NCBI RefSeq assembly: GCF_014235875.1
Contig: NZ_JACJUK010000005.1
Span: forward strand, 62,001 to 126,000
Reading direction: 5' to 3'
Length of the DNA: 64,000 nt
Source of the DNA: Croceivirga lutea
GTDB lineage: Bacteria; Bacteroidota; Bacteroidia; Flavobacteriales; Flavobacteriaceae
Part shown: positions 19,206 through 27,790 of the stretch, in pieces
Layout: every line of letters starts with the position of its first letter
Numbering within the stretch: position 1 is the stretch's first letter
The notes under the pieces: generated by a model
What the model was told of the DNA's origin: nothing
The model's database searches: none
What the model saw: the letters and a program-made list of their open reading frames with translations, nothing else
Translations under genes and position numbers: made by a program

Positions 19206-20669
19206 TTATTTTTCCAGTTCTTTTAGTGCTGATTTAACTTCGTTAAAGTCGTCGAATTCTGTTCTTACTCCGTTAGATTCTTGATAAGTTTCATGGCCTT
19301 TACCTGCCACAAGAATAATATCATGAGCTAGTGCCAGTTTGCAAGCTGTGCGTATAGCTTGCTTTCTATTTTCAATGGCAATCACCTTTTTTACATTTTG
19401 GGGTTCTACGCCAGCTTCCATCTCTTCAATTATTGCAGAGGGGGATTCACTGCGAGGGTTGTCAGAAGTAAAAATGGCTTGGTTACTCATTTCTGAAGCT
19501 ATATGACCCATAACCGGACGCTTAGACTTGTCTCTATCACCACCACACCCCACTACGGTGATGACGTTTTCATTTCCAGTCCTCAACGAGTTAATTGTAC
19601 TTAACACGTTTTTTAATGCATCCGGCGTATGGGCATAGTCAACTATTGCCGTTATTTTACTTTCTGAAGTAAAATGCTGAAATCTGCCAGTTACGGTTTC
19701 TAACTGACTTATCAATTGCAGAATTTCAATTTTTTCTAGACCTAATAATATGGCTGTAGCATAGATTGCCAAAACATTATAAGCGTTGAAATCTCCTATA
19801 AGTTTTGACCAAATTTCACTATCATCAATCTTAAGCAATTGCCCATCTAATTGATGCTCTAAAATTTGGGCTCTAAAATCTGCGAAAGATTTTAGAGCGT
19901 AGGTATTCTTTTTAGCTCTAGTATTTTGCAGCATCACCATCCCATTCTTATCATCTAAATTGGTTAATGCGAAGGATGATTTAGGCAAATCATCAAACAA
20001 TACTTTTTTAGTATCTCTATACTCAGCAAAAGTTTTATGATAATCTAAATGGTCATGAGTTAAATTGGTAAAAACAGCACCTTCAAAAAACAATCCTTTA
20101 GTACGTTTTTGATGAATGCCATGAGAGCTTACCTCCATAAAGCAAAACTCAACGCCCTCTTCATTCATCAAACCCAAATACTTATTTATGGTTAAAGAAT
20201 CTGGAGTGGTATGTGTTGTGGGATATGCTTTATCATCTACCAAAATCTTAATGGTAGAAATTAATCCAACCTTGTACCCTGCTTTTTTAAATAAATTGTA
20301 GAGTAAAGTAGAAACTGTTGTTTTGCCATTAGTACCCGTTACTCCAACTAATTTTAGGTTTTTAGAAGGTGTATTATAAAAATTACTAGCCATTATAGCT
20401 AGAGCAGCAGCGCTATCTTCGACTTTAACATAGGTGACACCATTCACTAAAATTTCTGGCAAGTTTTCACAAATAACTGTATTTGCACCAGCATTTAAAG
20501 CCTGTTGAATATAGTTGTGACCATCTGTCAATAATCCTTTTACAGCTACAAAAACATCATCAAAAGCCACTTTACGAGAATCAAATTGAATCTCGTTCAC
20601 CATAATATTGGTATCACCATTCACTACAGAAAGGCTAACCCCAAACAATATGTCTTTTAATGACTTCAT
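19206..20669 (-). CDS. murE: UDP-MurNAc-tripeptide synthetase, meso-DAP type
   Basis: 487 residues. Adds the third amino acid to UDP-MurNAc-L-Ala-D-Glu. Motifs: [19 protein letters not shown] (ATP loop, about 108), [33 protein letters not shown] and the DNPR signature in [12 protein letters not shown] (about 410). DNPR marks meso-diaminopimelate specificity in this family. Start ATG at 20669 overlaps the ftsI stop by 4 bases (ATGA), indicating coupling. Confidence 0.97.
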   Translation of the reverse strand: MKSLKDILFGVSLSVVNGDTNIMVNEIQFDSRKVAFDDVFVAVKGLLTDGHNYIQQALNAGANTVICENLPEILVNGVTYVKVEDSAAALAIMASNFYNTPSKNLKLVGVTGTNGKTTVSTLLYNLFKKAGYKVGLISTIKILVDDKAYPTTHTTPDSLTINKYLGLMNEEGVEFCFMEVSSHGIHQKRTKGLFFEGAVFTNLTHDHLDYHKTFAEYRDTKKVLFDDLPKSSFALTNLDDKNGMVMLQNTRAKKNTYALKSFADFRAQILEHQLDGQLLKIDDSEIWSKLIGDFNAYNVLAIYATAILLGLEKIEILQLISQLETVTGRFQHFTSESKITAIVDYAHTPDALKNVLSTINSLRTGNENVITVVGCGGDRDKSKRPVMGHIASEMSNQAIFTSDNPRSESPSAIIEEMEAGVEPQNVKKVIAIENRKQAIRTACKLALAHDIILVAGKGHETYQESNGVRTEFDDFNEVKSALKELEK

Positions 20670-22675
20670 GAAAGTTTTAATACTATTTTATCTACATCTT
20701 TTAAAGCAGTTCCAGAATTCACTGATTGCTCTACCACTTTGCCGTTACCTCTTACCTCTACTTTAAGACCAAGATTTTCAAGAATTGAGACTGCATCCAT
20801 TCCACTCATACCTTTTAAATTAGGTACAGTGCTATGGTTTTTACGCATTTGAACAAAGTAGGATTCGTAGGTATGGTCTAACTTTTCATCTTTCTGATGC
20901 GCAACTTGAACCTCATCCACAGTGGGCGACGAGCGATATATTTTTTGAGCCATTGATTTAAAAACGGGTCCGGCAACCTCTGCACCATATTTACCTTTTT
21001 CTTGGTTAGGCTCATGAATTACAACAATGCAGGAATACTGTGGGTTTTCTGCCGGAAAATATCCTACAAAAGATGAAATATAATCACGCTCTTCTGCATT
21101 TGCCCAATAATTCTTCCAACATGTACCTGTTTTACCAGCCATTGAAAAATTGGGGTCGTACAGCGCATGGCCAGTACCGTTCTTTTTTGTGATAACATAT
21201 TTTAATAAATCTTGAGCTACCCCAATATTCTCTTTTGAGGCAATTCTATCTAACAAGACTTCTTTTTCAAATTGCTTTTCAACCTTATTACCTACTCTAG
21301 CAGTTTCAATAAAACGAGGTTTAACCATTTCACCATCATTTGCAATGGCATTGTAAAAAGTTAAGGTTTGCAGTGGTGTTAACGCAACTTCATAACCATG
21401 AGACATCCACGCTAGAGAAAGTCCAGACCAGCCTTTTTCTCCAGGCTGTCTTATCACAGGTTTACCCTCACCAACTATTGGTAGGTCTAATTTTTCATGT
21501 AGTCCCCAACGCATTAAATGATTGACAAACTTCTGTGGATTTTCCTTATAATTTTCATGAATTATTTGCGCAAAAACAGTATTAGAAGAAACCGTAAAGC
21601 CTTCTGCTACAGAAATTTCTCCGTAACCTCCCCAACGCGAGTCTTTAACACGCTTATTGTAAACCTTCCATCTACCCTTGTGCGTATCAAAAACAGTGGT
21701 AGTATCTACCAGTTCATCTTCAAGAGCAGAAAGTAGCGATGCCATTTTAAAGGTAGAACCTGGCTCATGAGACTCCCAAACCGCATAATTTCGAAGCTCT
21801 ACATAATTACCTTTTGCATTTCTACCTAAATTTGCAATGGCTTTAACAGCACCTGTTTCCACCTCCATAACCACAACACAACCATGGTCTGCGTTATAAG
21901 CCTCTAATTGTTTTTTTAATTCAAAATGCGCTATATCTTGTATATTGGTATTGATAGTTGAAACAATATCCATCCCATCTTTTGGCTCAATAATATTGTT
22001 TACGCTTACCGGTTTCCAAACGTTACCCCCGCCTGATTTACGCTCCCATCGTTGACCAACTACGCCGCTTAAAAAGTCTTTACCAAAAGCACCATCTAAC
22101 CCAACACGAATACTATCGCCATTTTCGGTTAATTTTTCATAGCCTATACTACGCCAAGCAATCTCACCTAAAGGATATTCTCTAACCACTTTGTAATCAG
22201 AAATCATTCCGCCCGTAACTTGAGACCTCTTAAACATTGGAAAAGTCTTTAAACGAGCATAGTCAGGATAATCTAGATTTTTAGCAATCAATACATAACG
22301 TTTTCCTGCATTTCTGGCCTTTCTGAACTTTTGCTTGTAGAAAGATGCTGGTTTTTTAAACATTACCCCTAAAGAATCACATAAACCTGTTAACTCTTTT
22401 TCCCAGACATTAGCAGAAGGTGTAATAGGGTCAAAATGAACTGAATACTTAGGAATTGATGAAGCCAATAAACTACCATCATCAGAGAAAATATTTCCTC
22501 TTATAGACGGAATACTATTTACCCTTTCGGTCTTTTGAAGTGCCAGCAACTTTAATTCACCGCCCTCAACTGCAGCAATGCTAATTAGTCTAAACACTAC
22601 CATACCCATTAATAGAATGAGCAACCCAGCAACTAGGTACAAACGGCTCATTATATTTTTTTCGGTAATTGGCAT
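20666..22675 (-). CDS. ftsI: Division transpeptidase FtsI (PBP3) with C-terminal PASTA domain
   Basis: 669 residues. Class B penicillin-binding protein that cross-links septal peptidoglycan. One N-terminal membrane anchor (LYLVAGLLILLMGMVVF, about 12-28), PBP dimerisation domain (about 50-230), then the transpeptidase domain with catalytic GSTFKMAS (SxxK), VSSNTVFA (SxN) and AGKTGTCWKN (KTG). One PASTA domain closes the protein (about 608-669, VPNLKGMSGMDAVSILENLG). Five bases after ftsL, and coupled to murE. Its SEDS partner is FtsW encoded downstream. Confidence 0.95.
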   Translation of the reverse strand: MPITEKNIMSRLYLVAGLLILLMGMVVFRLISIAAVEGGELKLLALQKTERVNSIPSIRGNIFSDDGSLLASSIPKYSVHFDPITPSANVWEKELTGLCDSLGVMFKKPASFYKQKFRKARNAGKRYVLIAKNLDYPDYARLKTFPMFKRSQVTGGMISDYKVVREYPLGEIAWRSIGYEKLTENGDSIRVGLDGAFGKDFLSGVVGQRWERKSGGGNVWKPVSVNNIIEPKDGMDIVSTINTNIQDIAHFELKKQLEAYNADHGCVVVMEVETGAVKAIANLGRNAKGNYVELRNYAVWESHEPGSTFKMASLLSALEDELVDTTTVFDTHKGRWKVYNKRVKDSRWGGYGEISVAEGFTVSSNTVFAQIIHENYKENPQKFVNHLMRWGLHEKLDLPIVGEGKPVIRQPGEKGWSGLSLAWMSHGYEVALTPLQTLTFYNAIANDGEMVKPRFIETARVGNKVEKQFEKEVLLDRIASKENIGVAQDLLKYVITKKNGTGHALYDPNFSMAGKTGTCWKNYWANAEERDYISSFVGYFPAENPQYSCIVVIHEPNQEKGKYGAEVAGPVFKSMAQKIYRSSPTVDEVQVAHQKDEKLDHTYESYFVQMRKNHSTVPNLKGMSGMDAVSILENLGLKVEVRGNGKVVEQSVNSGTALKDVDKIVLKLS

Positions 22676-22680
22676 ACTAT

Positions 22681-22992
22681 TTATTTTTTAACTATAATTT
22701 TATGTGGCGGCACATTAGAAGCTTTTAAACCTCTGTCAACCACTTTTTGAGTTAAACTTGACTCCATTTTTAATTGCTGAACAGACCTTCTGTTTGCAAA
22801 AAATGAACTTCGCAATCCGTTGATTTCTTTTTTCAGTTTTTCAATCTTATGCACTTTTTGGTCCGCTTGATGACTACTAGAAATCATCATAACAGCTAAA
22901 AGCGAAGCAAAAAGGATAAAACGCCAATTTTTAGGCGCATCTCCACTGACTAGGAATTTTGCTTTTAATATGTCTAAGAGTCCTTTTTTCAT
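22681..22992 (-). CDS. ftsL: FtsL-like division protein
   Basis: 103 residues. Short cytoplasmic N terminus, one membrane segment (FILFASLLAVMMISSSH, about 26-42), then a charged helix (KVHKIEKLKKEINGLRSSFFANRR) likely to form a coiled coil. That topology, the size and the position between rsmH and ftsI identify it as FtsL even though sequence identity within this family is weak. It would act with FtsB and FtsQ as scaffold and activator of FtsW/FtsI. One base separates it from rsmH. Confidence 0.8.
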   Translation of the reverse strand: MKKGLLDILKAKFLVSGDAPKNWRFILFASLLAVMMISSSHQADQKVHKIEKLKKEINGLRSSFFANRRSVQQLKMESSLTQKVVDRGLKASNVPPHKIIVKK

Positions 22993-22993
22993 T

Positions 22994-23902
22994 TTAAAGC
23001 TTTTCAGCGATTCTCAATTTTGCACTACGTGCTCTATTATTTCGTTTAATTTCCTCGGCAGAAGGAACAATTAGCCCACCAACTTTTTTAAAGGGTACGT
23101 CTATATTTCCGTAAAAATCTTTTTCAGCAACACCATCAAATTTTCCTTCACGTATGAACCTTTTTACTAGTCTATCTTCTAAAGAGTGATAACTAATCAC
23201 ACTTAACCTTCCACCTTGTTTAAGAAGCGATGGGGACTGTTCTAAAAACGCTTTTAAAACTTCAACCTCTTCATTAACCTCAATTCTAATTGCCTGAAAA
23301 AGTTGTGCTAATATTTTATTCTCTCTGTTTTTAGGAAGAAATCTTTTTAAAGCAATTTTTAAATCTTCTGTAGTCTTGATTGGGTTATTTTGACGTGCCT
23401 TAACCAACTCACTTGCCATTGCACGCGCAGAGCGCAATTCTCCATATTCTTTTAACACCCGTTCTAAATCTGCTTGAGCATAGGTATTAACAACATCTAG
23501 CGCACTTGTTTGAGCCCTTCTATCCATACGCATATCTAACTCAGCATCAAAACGAATTGAAAAGCCTCTTTCCGCTTCATCAAATTGATGTGAAGACACT
23601 CCAAAGTCAGCTAAAATTCCATCTACTTCAGTAATGCCATAGAACTTTAAATAGCGCTTGAGGTATCTAAAGTTTTCGTTTATCAATTGAAATCGCTCGT
23701 CTTCAATTGCATTAGCTAGAGCATCCTCATCTTGATCAAAGGCAAACAATTTGCCATTTGGCCCTAGCCTATTTAATATTTCTCTTGAATGCCCTCCACC
23801 ACCAAAGGTGACATCAACATATACTCCGCCTTCAATTATATTAAGACCATCTACCGTTTCTTTTAACAGAACCGGGTCATGGTAAAATTTGTCCTCCTCC
23901 AT
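22994..23902 (-). CDS. rsmH: 16S rRNA (cytosine1402-N4)-methyltransferase
   Basis: 302 residues from the ATG at 23900-23902, giving the start MEEDKFYHDPVLLKETV that matches the family. Methylates N4 of C1402 in the 16S rRNA decoding region with SAM. Motifs: YVDVTFGGGGHSREIL (SAM loop), AFDQDEDAL, ILADFGVSSHQFDEAERGFS and ISYHSLEDRLVKRF. It overlaps the end of mraZ by 26 bases. A longer reading from GTG at 23941 adds 13 hydrophobic residues and deeper overlap, which I consider unlikely. Confidence 0.95.
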   Translation of the reverse strand: MEEDKFYHDPVLLKETVDGLNIIEGGVYVDVTFGGGGHSREILNRLGPNGKLFAFDQDEDALANAIEDERFQLINENFRYLKRYLKFYGITEVDGILADFGVSSHQFDEAERGFSIRFDAELDMRMDRRAQTSALDVVNTYAQADLERVLKEYGELRSARAMASELVKARQNNPIKTTEDLKIALKRFLPKNRENKILAQLFQAIRIEVNEEVEVLKAFLEQSPSLLKQGGRLSVISYHSLEDRLVKRFIREGKFDGVAEKDFYGNIDVPFKKVGGLIVPSAEEIKRNNRARSAKLRIAEKL

Positions 23903-24350
23903 TAAAAATTTCTTCAGAAATTTCATCATAACGCTCATCACTCATAGAGCCGAGCATTTCTTCGTATTTGGATTTATCCCAAATTTCAATCATGGTATGC
24001 GCCGCATTTAACACCACCTCTTTACCTAAGCCAATGTGGTCAAAAAGGTTTTTTGGTATCTGCATACGCCCAGATTCTTTATCTATGGCAACATCATCTT
24101 TTAAGCCAGCTGTAAATTTTCGCAACCAAATTCTAAAGTCTTTTCCTTTATTAGGATGAGACATTACCATCTTCATCATTTCATCAAACTTCTCTTGAGG
24201 GTAAAGCTCCAAACAGTCTGTATCTAATGAACGTTTAATCACAAAATCATTACCCATAAAGGGCATGAGTTTGTTCTTAAGAGATGCCGGGAGGGTTATA
24301 CGCCCTTTAGCATCGGCTTTACATTCATATTGTCCAACGATTGAAGTCAC
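23877..24350 (-). CDS. mraZ: Transcriptional regulator MraZ
   Basis: 157 residues with two AbrB-like half-domains, each carrying the DxxxR motif: ADAKGRITLPASLKNKL (about 12-28) and DKESGRMQIPKNLFDHI (about 95-111). In E. coli MraZ binds repeats upstream of its own operon and represses the dcw cluster. The first codon is GTG at 24348-24350; no ATG occurs in frame upstream before a stop. First gene of the cluster. A row of AAGTGG boxes lies 58-116 bases upstream, consistent with autoregulation. Confidence 0.96.
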   Translation of the reverse strand: MTSIVGQYECKADAKGRITLPASLKNKLMPFMGNDFVIKRSLDTDCLELYPQEKFDEMMKMVMSHPNKGKDFRIWLRKFTAGLKDDVAIDKESGRMQIPKNLFDHIGLGKEVVLNAAHTMIEIWDKSKYEEMLGSMSDERYDEISEEIFNGGGQILP

Positions 24351-24378
24351 TCTAACTCTGATAATTGCAATTACAGTT

Positions 24379-24386
24379 CAAATATG
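24379..24386 (-). promoter_or_regulatory. Candidate -7 element of the mraZ promoter
   Basis: On the minus strand CATATTTG matches TAnnTTTG at 7 of 8 positions, 28 bases before the GTG start. The -33 region 20 bases upstream falls on the AAGTGG box nearest the gene, so a protein bound there would overlap the promoter. Confidence 0.4.
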
Positions 24387-24407
24387 AGAAATATTTTGCA
24401 GAATTTT

Positions 24408-24466
24408 CCACTTTCTACCACTTTGTTAATAAATTTTCCACTTATTTTGACACAAAAATCCACTTT
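24408..24466 (-). promoter_or_regulatory. Array of four AAGTGG boxes, probable MraZ operator
   Basis: Minus-strand boxes: AAAGTGG (24408-24414), AAAGTGG (24418-24424), TAAGTGG (24438-24444) and AAAGTGG (24460-24466). Start-to-start distances are 10, 20 and 22 bases, close to whole helical turns. Known: MraZ proteins bind short direct repeats containing GTGG or AAAGTG at mra promoters in Proteobacteria and Mollicutes. Inference: this is the operator for MraZ encoded next to it. Confidence 0.65.
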
Positions 24467-24494
24467 TGAATTTGGATTACTCGTAAATACCTGG

Positions 24495-24525
24495 TGTTGA
24501 TTCCATTGCGAATTGCCTATATTTG
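24495..24525 (+). promoter_or_regulatory. Candidate promoter of the alpha/beta hydrolase gene
   Basis: TTG at 24497-24499, 18 bases, then TATATTTG (24518-24525), an exact TAnnTTTG. Divergent from the mraZ promoter. Confidence 0.55.
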
Positions 24526-24547
24526 CGCTCGATTTTAACCGAACTGG

Positions 24548-25312
24548 ATGGAAGGCCAAATAACTAAAGATGGTAAATACCGTTACTTAGAGGTAGGTGA
24601 AGGAAAACCCATGATTATACTTCATGGTCTTATGGGTGGTTTAAGTAATTTTGAAGGGGTAACCCAGCACTTTCCGCCAAAAGGCTATCGGGTACTAGTA
24701 CCAGAGCTACCTATTTATGACATGCCGATGTTGAAAACAACGGTTAAGAATTTTGCTAAGTTTTTAGAGGAATTTATTGAGCATAAAAAGTTAGAAGAAG
24801 TTATTCTTTTAGGAAATTCTTTAGGTGGCCATATTGGTTTATTACATACCAAAATGTTTCCAGAAAAAGTTAAGGCTTTGGTTATCACGGGTAGTTCAGG
24901 TTTGTATGAAAGTGCGATGGGTGACGGTTACCCTAAACGAGGTGACTATGAGTTTATAAAAAAGAAGGCTGAAGATGTGTTCTACGACCCAAAAGTGGCA
25001 ACCAAAGAAATTGTTGATGAAGTATTTGCTACGGTTAATGATCGTATGAAATTGGTAAAAACTCTTGCTATAGCTAAAAGTGCAATTAGACACAATATGG
25101 CCAAAGATTTACCAAAAATGGATACACCCACCTGTATTATTTGGGGAAAACAAGATAATGTTACGCCGCCTAACGTTGCCGAAGAATTTCATGAATTGTT
25201 ACCAGACGCTGATTTATTTTGGATTGATAAATGTGGGCATGCTCCAATGATGGAACATCCAAATGAATTCAACGAAATATTAGATTCTTGGTTAGAAAAA
25301 AGAGGTTTTTAA
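24548..25312 (+). CDS. Alpha/beta-fold hydrolase
   Basis: 254 residues. Alpha/beta hydrolase of the esterase/lipase type; substrate unknown. The oxyanion region IILHGLMGGLSNFE (about 23-36), nucleophile elbow LLGNSLGGHIGLL (GxSxG, Ser about 97), Asp in CIIWGKQDNVTPP (about 202) and His in KCGHAPMMEHP (about 230) give a complete triad. Cytoplasmic, without a signal peptide. Divergent from mraZ; 87 bases before engB, possibly co-transcribed with it. Confidence 0.9.
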   Translation: MEGQITKDGKYRYLEVGEGKPMIILHGLMGGLSNFEGVTQHFPPKGYRVLVPELPIYDMPMLKTTVKNFAKFLEEFIEHKKLEEVILLGNSLGGHIGLLHTKMFPEKVKALVITGSSGLYESAMGDGYPKRGDYEFIKKKAEDVFYDPKVATKEIVDEVFATVNDRMKLVKTLAIAKSAIRHNMAKDLPKMDTPTCIIWGKQDNVTPPNVAEEFHELLPDADLFWIDKCGHAPMMEHPNEFNEILDSWLEKRGF

Positions 25313-25399
25313 TTTTATCTTAAAAATTTACTTCTTTTAAGTAATCGCTTATTTTTAAAAGCATATCAACGTCAACTATTCTAAAGTAGAATTATACTT

Positions 25400-26002
25400 A
25401 TGAAAATTTCTTCTGCTGAATTTGTAATGAGCAACACAGAAGTTGCTAAGTGCCCTAAGGATCCTATTCCAGAATATGCTTTTATTGGAAGATCTAATGT
25501 GGGTAAATCATCTTTGATTAATATGTTGGTAGACAACAAAAATTTAGCAAAGACTTCTGGCAGACCTGGAAAGACACAACTAATAAATCACTTTAAAATA
25601 AATAATCAATGGTTTCTGGTTGATTTACCAGGCTATGGTTATGCACGCGTTTCTAAAAAAGAGAAGAAAACATTTCAAAAGTATATTACGCAATACTTTT
25701 TAAAAAGAACACAATTGGTAAGTGCTTTTGTATTAGTAGACATAAGACATAACCCACAGCCAATAGACCTTGAATTTATGGAGTGGCTCGGTACAAATAG
25801 TATACCGTTTGCAATTGTTTTCACAAAGGCAGATAAACTCAAAGAAACCGAAATTGAACCCCAAGTAACAAACTACGTAAACAAACTCTTAGAAGGCGTT
25901 TGGGAAGAAGCGCCTCCCTACTTTATTACGTCATCTTCTAAATATATTGGTAGAGATAGTTTGCTAAACTATATTGAAGAAATAAATGCTAGTTTAAAAT
26001 AA
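25400..26002 (+). CDS. engB: Ribosome-biogenesis GTPase EngB/YsxC
   Basis: 200 residues, full length. GTPase required for late 50S subunit assembly. All G motifs are visible: G1 AFIGRSNVGKSSLINML (about 29-45), G2 region KTSGRPGKTQLINHF, G3 DLPGYGYA (about 75), G4 FTKADKL (about 143) and G5 TSSSKYIG (about 176). Same strand as the hydrolase upstream and the tiny membrane protein downstream. Confidence 0.96.
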   Translation: MKISSAEFVMSNTEVAKCPKDPIPEYAFIGRSNVGKSSLINMLVDNKNLAKTSGRPGKTQLINHFKINNQWFLVDLPGYGYARVSKKEKKTFQKYITQYFLKRTQLVSAFVLVDIRHNPQPIDLEFMEWLGTNSIPFAIVFTKADKLKETEIEPQVTNYVNKLLEGVWEEAPPYFITSSSKYIGRDSLLNYIEEINASLK

Positions 26003-26095
26003 AATTTTCTATAAATTGTATTTCAATCAATCTTAGGCTGAAATGAATTAATATGGGCATTCAGTTTTTTAGAACTTGCAATAAAAATAAAAAAC

Positions 26096-26254
26096 ATGTC
26101 AATAGTTTCTATAATACTCACACTGATTTTACCCCCACTTGCCGTATTTTTAAAACACGGTTTAAATGCCAACTTCTGGATTAATTTACTCCTCACCCTT
26201 TTAGGTTGGTTACCAGGCGTTATTCATGGCTTTTATGTAAATAGCAAAGTTTAA
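26096..26254 (+). CDS. Small YqaE/Pmp3-family membrane protein
   Basis: 52 residues, read directly from the sequence. Two hydrophobic segments: SIVSIILTLILPPLAVFLK (about 2-20) and FWINLLLTLLGWLPGVIHGF (about 27-46). The ILPPLAVFL and LLTLLGWLPGVIHG motifs are the hallmarks of Pmp3/YqaE proteins, tiny inner-membrane proteins linked in other organisms to membrane potential and salt or cold stress. It converges on the DUF421 gene and overlaps it by 4 bases, so the two genes share their stop region. Confidence 0.85.
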   Translation: MSIVSIILTLILPPLAVFLKHGLNANFWINLLLTLLGWLPGVIHGFYVNSKV

Positions 26255-26772
26255 ACTTGAACTCCATCTAAGAGATAATCTTCCAATTTCAAAGACTTAT
26301 CTTGAGCATGCAGCACAGAAATATCTCCGGTAGATTCAAAAACTACAGCTTTAACCTGTGCTAATTGTGTTACGTTAGCCTCTCTCAACTTTGCTTTTAA
26401 ATCAGATTCTGTAATTTTTGCTTTTTTTAAATTTTCATGCAAAATAGTTTCTTTTTTCATTAGAAGTAACGGTTTATTATCCACTATTTGTGCTATGATA
26501 GCGAACCTTCTTAAATATGCTACGGTCATTTGAATTGCGTAGACTACAACCAATCCAACCACACCTTGTATTAAGCTTACCGATTTAGACAATATTGCAG
26601 TAGCTAATATTGACCCTATTGCTACTGTAATTGCAAAATCAAAGCTAGACATCTTAGAAAAACTACGTTTACCAGAAATTCTAGTTATTAGTATTAAACT
26701 AATGTATATACCTATACTGGTTAACGCAATTGCCAACAACTCTTTTGGGGAGGCTAAAAACCATTCACTCAT
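26251..26772 (-). CDS. DUF421 (YetF-like) membrane protein
   Basis: 173 residues. Three membrane segments in the first 85 residues (about 12-31, 45-62 and 66-84), then a cytoplasmic YetF C-terminal-like domain with the segment KPLLLMKKETILHENLKKAKI and VKAVVFESTGDISVL. Members are found widely and have been linked to spore-germination or stress membrane functions in Bacillus; the role here is unknown. Family motif SFDFAITVAIGSILATAIL is intact. It overlaps the Pmp3-like gene tail to tail. Confidence 0.85.
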   Translation of the reverse strand: MSEWFLASPKELLAIALTSIGIYISLILITRISGKRSFSKMSSFDFAITVAIGSILATAILSKSVSLIQGVVGLVVVYAIQMTVAYLRRFAIIAQIVDNKPLLLMKKETILHENLKKAKITESDLKAKLREANVTQLAQVKAVVFESTGDISVLHAQDKSLKLEDYLLDGVQV

Positions 26773-26893
26773 AATTATATTTTTAGTGAATGTAAGCGTA
26801 CTAAAGCTTTAAGATTACTTTTAAACAATTAAATATTGTTTCTTTTACTTTAGTGGTAGGTAATGCTCAATTTCTTTTTTAGCTAAAAATTAT

Positions 26894-27622
26894 ATGAAAA
26901 CAACACTACATAAAGCTACTACGCGAGGCTACGCTAATCACGGGTGGTTAAAAAGTTATCACACCTTTAGTTTTGGCGGGTATCATAACCCAGAACGTAA
27001 TCATTTTGGTGTTTTACGCGTCTTAAATGATGATGAAGTATCAGAATCCAAAGGTTTTGGGTCTCATCCTCATGACAATATGGAAATTGTATCTATACCA
27101 TTAGAGGGCGATTTAGAACATAAAGACAGCATGGGAAACACCACCATTATTAAAGAGGGTGATGTACAAGTAATGAGTGCTGGTACCGGTATATATCATA
27201 GTGAATACAATAAGAACTTAGATAAGCCTGTAAAGTTTTTACAAATTTGGATGTTTCCTAATCAAAGAAATGTTGTGCCACGCTATGATCAAATAGCTAT
27301 ACGTGATATAGCCAAACAAAATGAATTCTATCAAATACTTTCACCTAACCCCAACGACCAAGGAGTTTGGGTCCACCAAGAAGCATGGTTTCATTTAGGC
27401 CAATTTAATCAAGGTATTTCATCAGAGTATACCCTTAAGAAAGAAGGCAACGGTGTTTATGCCTTTGTTATAGAAGGTAATGTTGAACTAAATGGTTTTA
27501 ATTTAGATAAAAGAGATGGTTTAGGTATTTGGGAAACAAATAAGCTAAAGCTTACATCAAATTCTGAAAGTAAGGTTTTATTGATGGAAATACCCATGGC
27601 GTTACCCCGAATAGGAAGATAA
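26894..27622 (+). CDS. Pirin-family protein
   Basis: 242 residues. Bicupin iron-binding protein; bacterial homologues such as YhhW have quercetinase activity in vitro, but the natural substrate is often unknown. The first cupin contains the metal-binding pattern GSHPHDNMEIVS (His-x-His) and SAGTGIYHSEYN with a further His and Glu. The N-terminal HGWLKSYHTFSFGGYHNP is the classical pirin signature. Single gene, divergent from DUF421 across 121 bases. Confidence 0.9.
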   Translation: MKTTLHKATTRGYANHGWLKSYHTFSFGGYHNPERNHFGVLRVLNDDEVSESKGFGSHPHDNMEIVSIPLEGDLEHKDSMGNTTIIKEGDVQVMSAGTGIYHSEYNKNLDKPVKFLQIWMFPNQRNVVPRYDQIAIRDIAKQNEFYQILSPNPNDQGVWVHQEAWFHLGQFNQGISSEYTLKKEGNGVYAFVIEGNVELNGFNLDKRDGLGIWETNKLKLTSNSESKVLLMEIPMALPRIGR

Positions 27623-27746
27623 AAACAAGAACAACTTAACCAGTTTAATACTAATAAATAGAACAACCCTGTTAGAGGGTTAACAAACGTCTTGTATGCT
27701 ATTTTGATACTTCTAAAATAAGTTTAACACCTTGACGTTGTTTACT

Positions 27747-27771
27747 TAAGTAGTATTTTTCTTACTACTTA
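27747..27771 (+). promoter_or_regulatory. Hairpin in the leader of the GAF histidine kinase gene
   Basis: TAAGTAGTA and TACTACTTA form a perfect 9-bp stem with a 7-base T-rich loop, ending 19 bases before the ATG at 27791. No T run follows, so it is not a typical terminator. Function unknown; an operator for a dimeric protein is an alternative reading. Confidence 0.45.
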
Positions 27772-27790
27772 TTTAAAATGTTTCAAGGCT

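Noticed and set aside
24371-24559. Minus-strand ORF of 62 codons across the mraZ/hydrolase promoter region
   Set aside because: It covers the AAGTGG boxes and promoter elements, has no recognisable domain, and its composition is that of AT-rich noncoding DNA.
27663-27680. AACCCT-GTTAG-AGGGTT hairpin behind the pirin gene as terminator
   Set aside because: The stem is only 6 bp and no T run follows on either strand, so it was not listed as a terminator.
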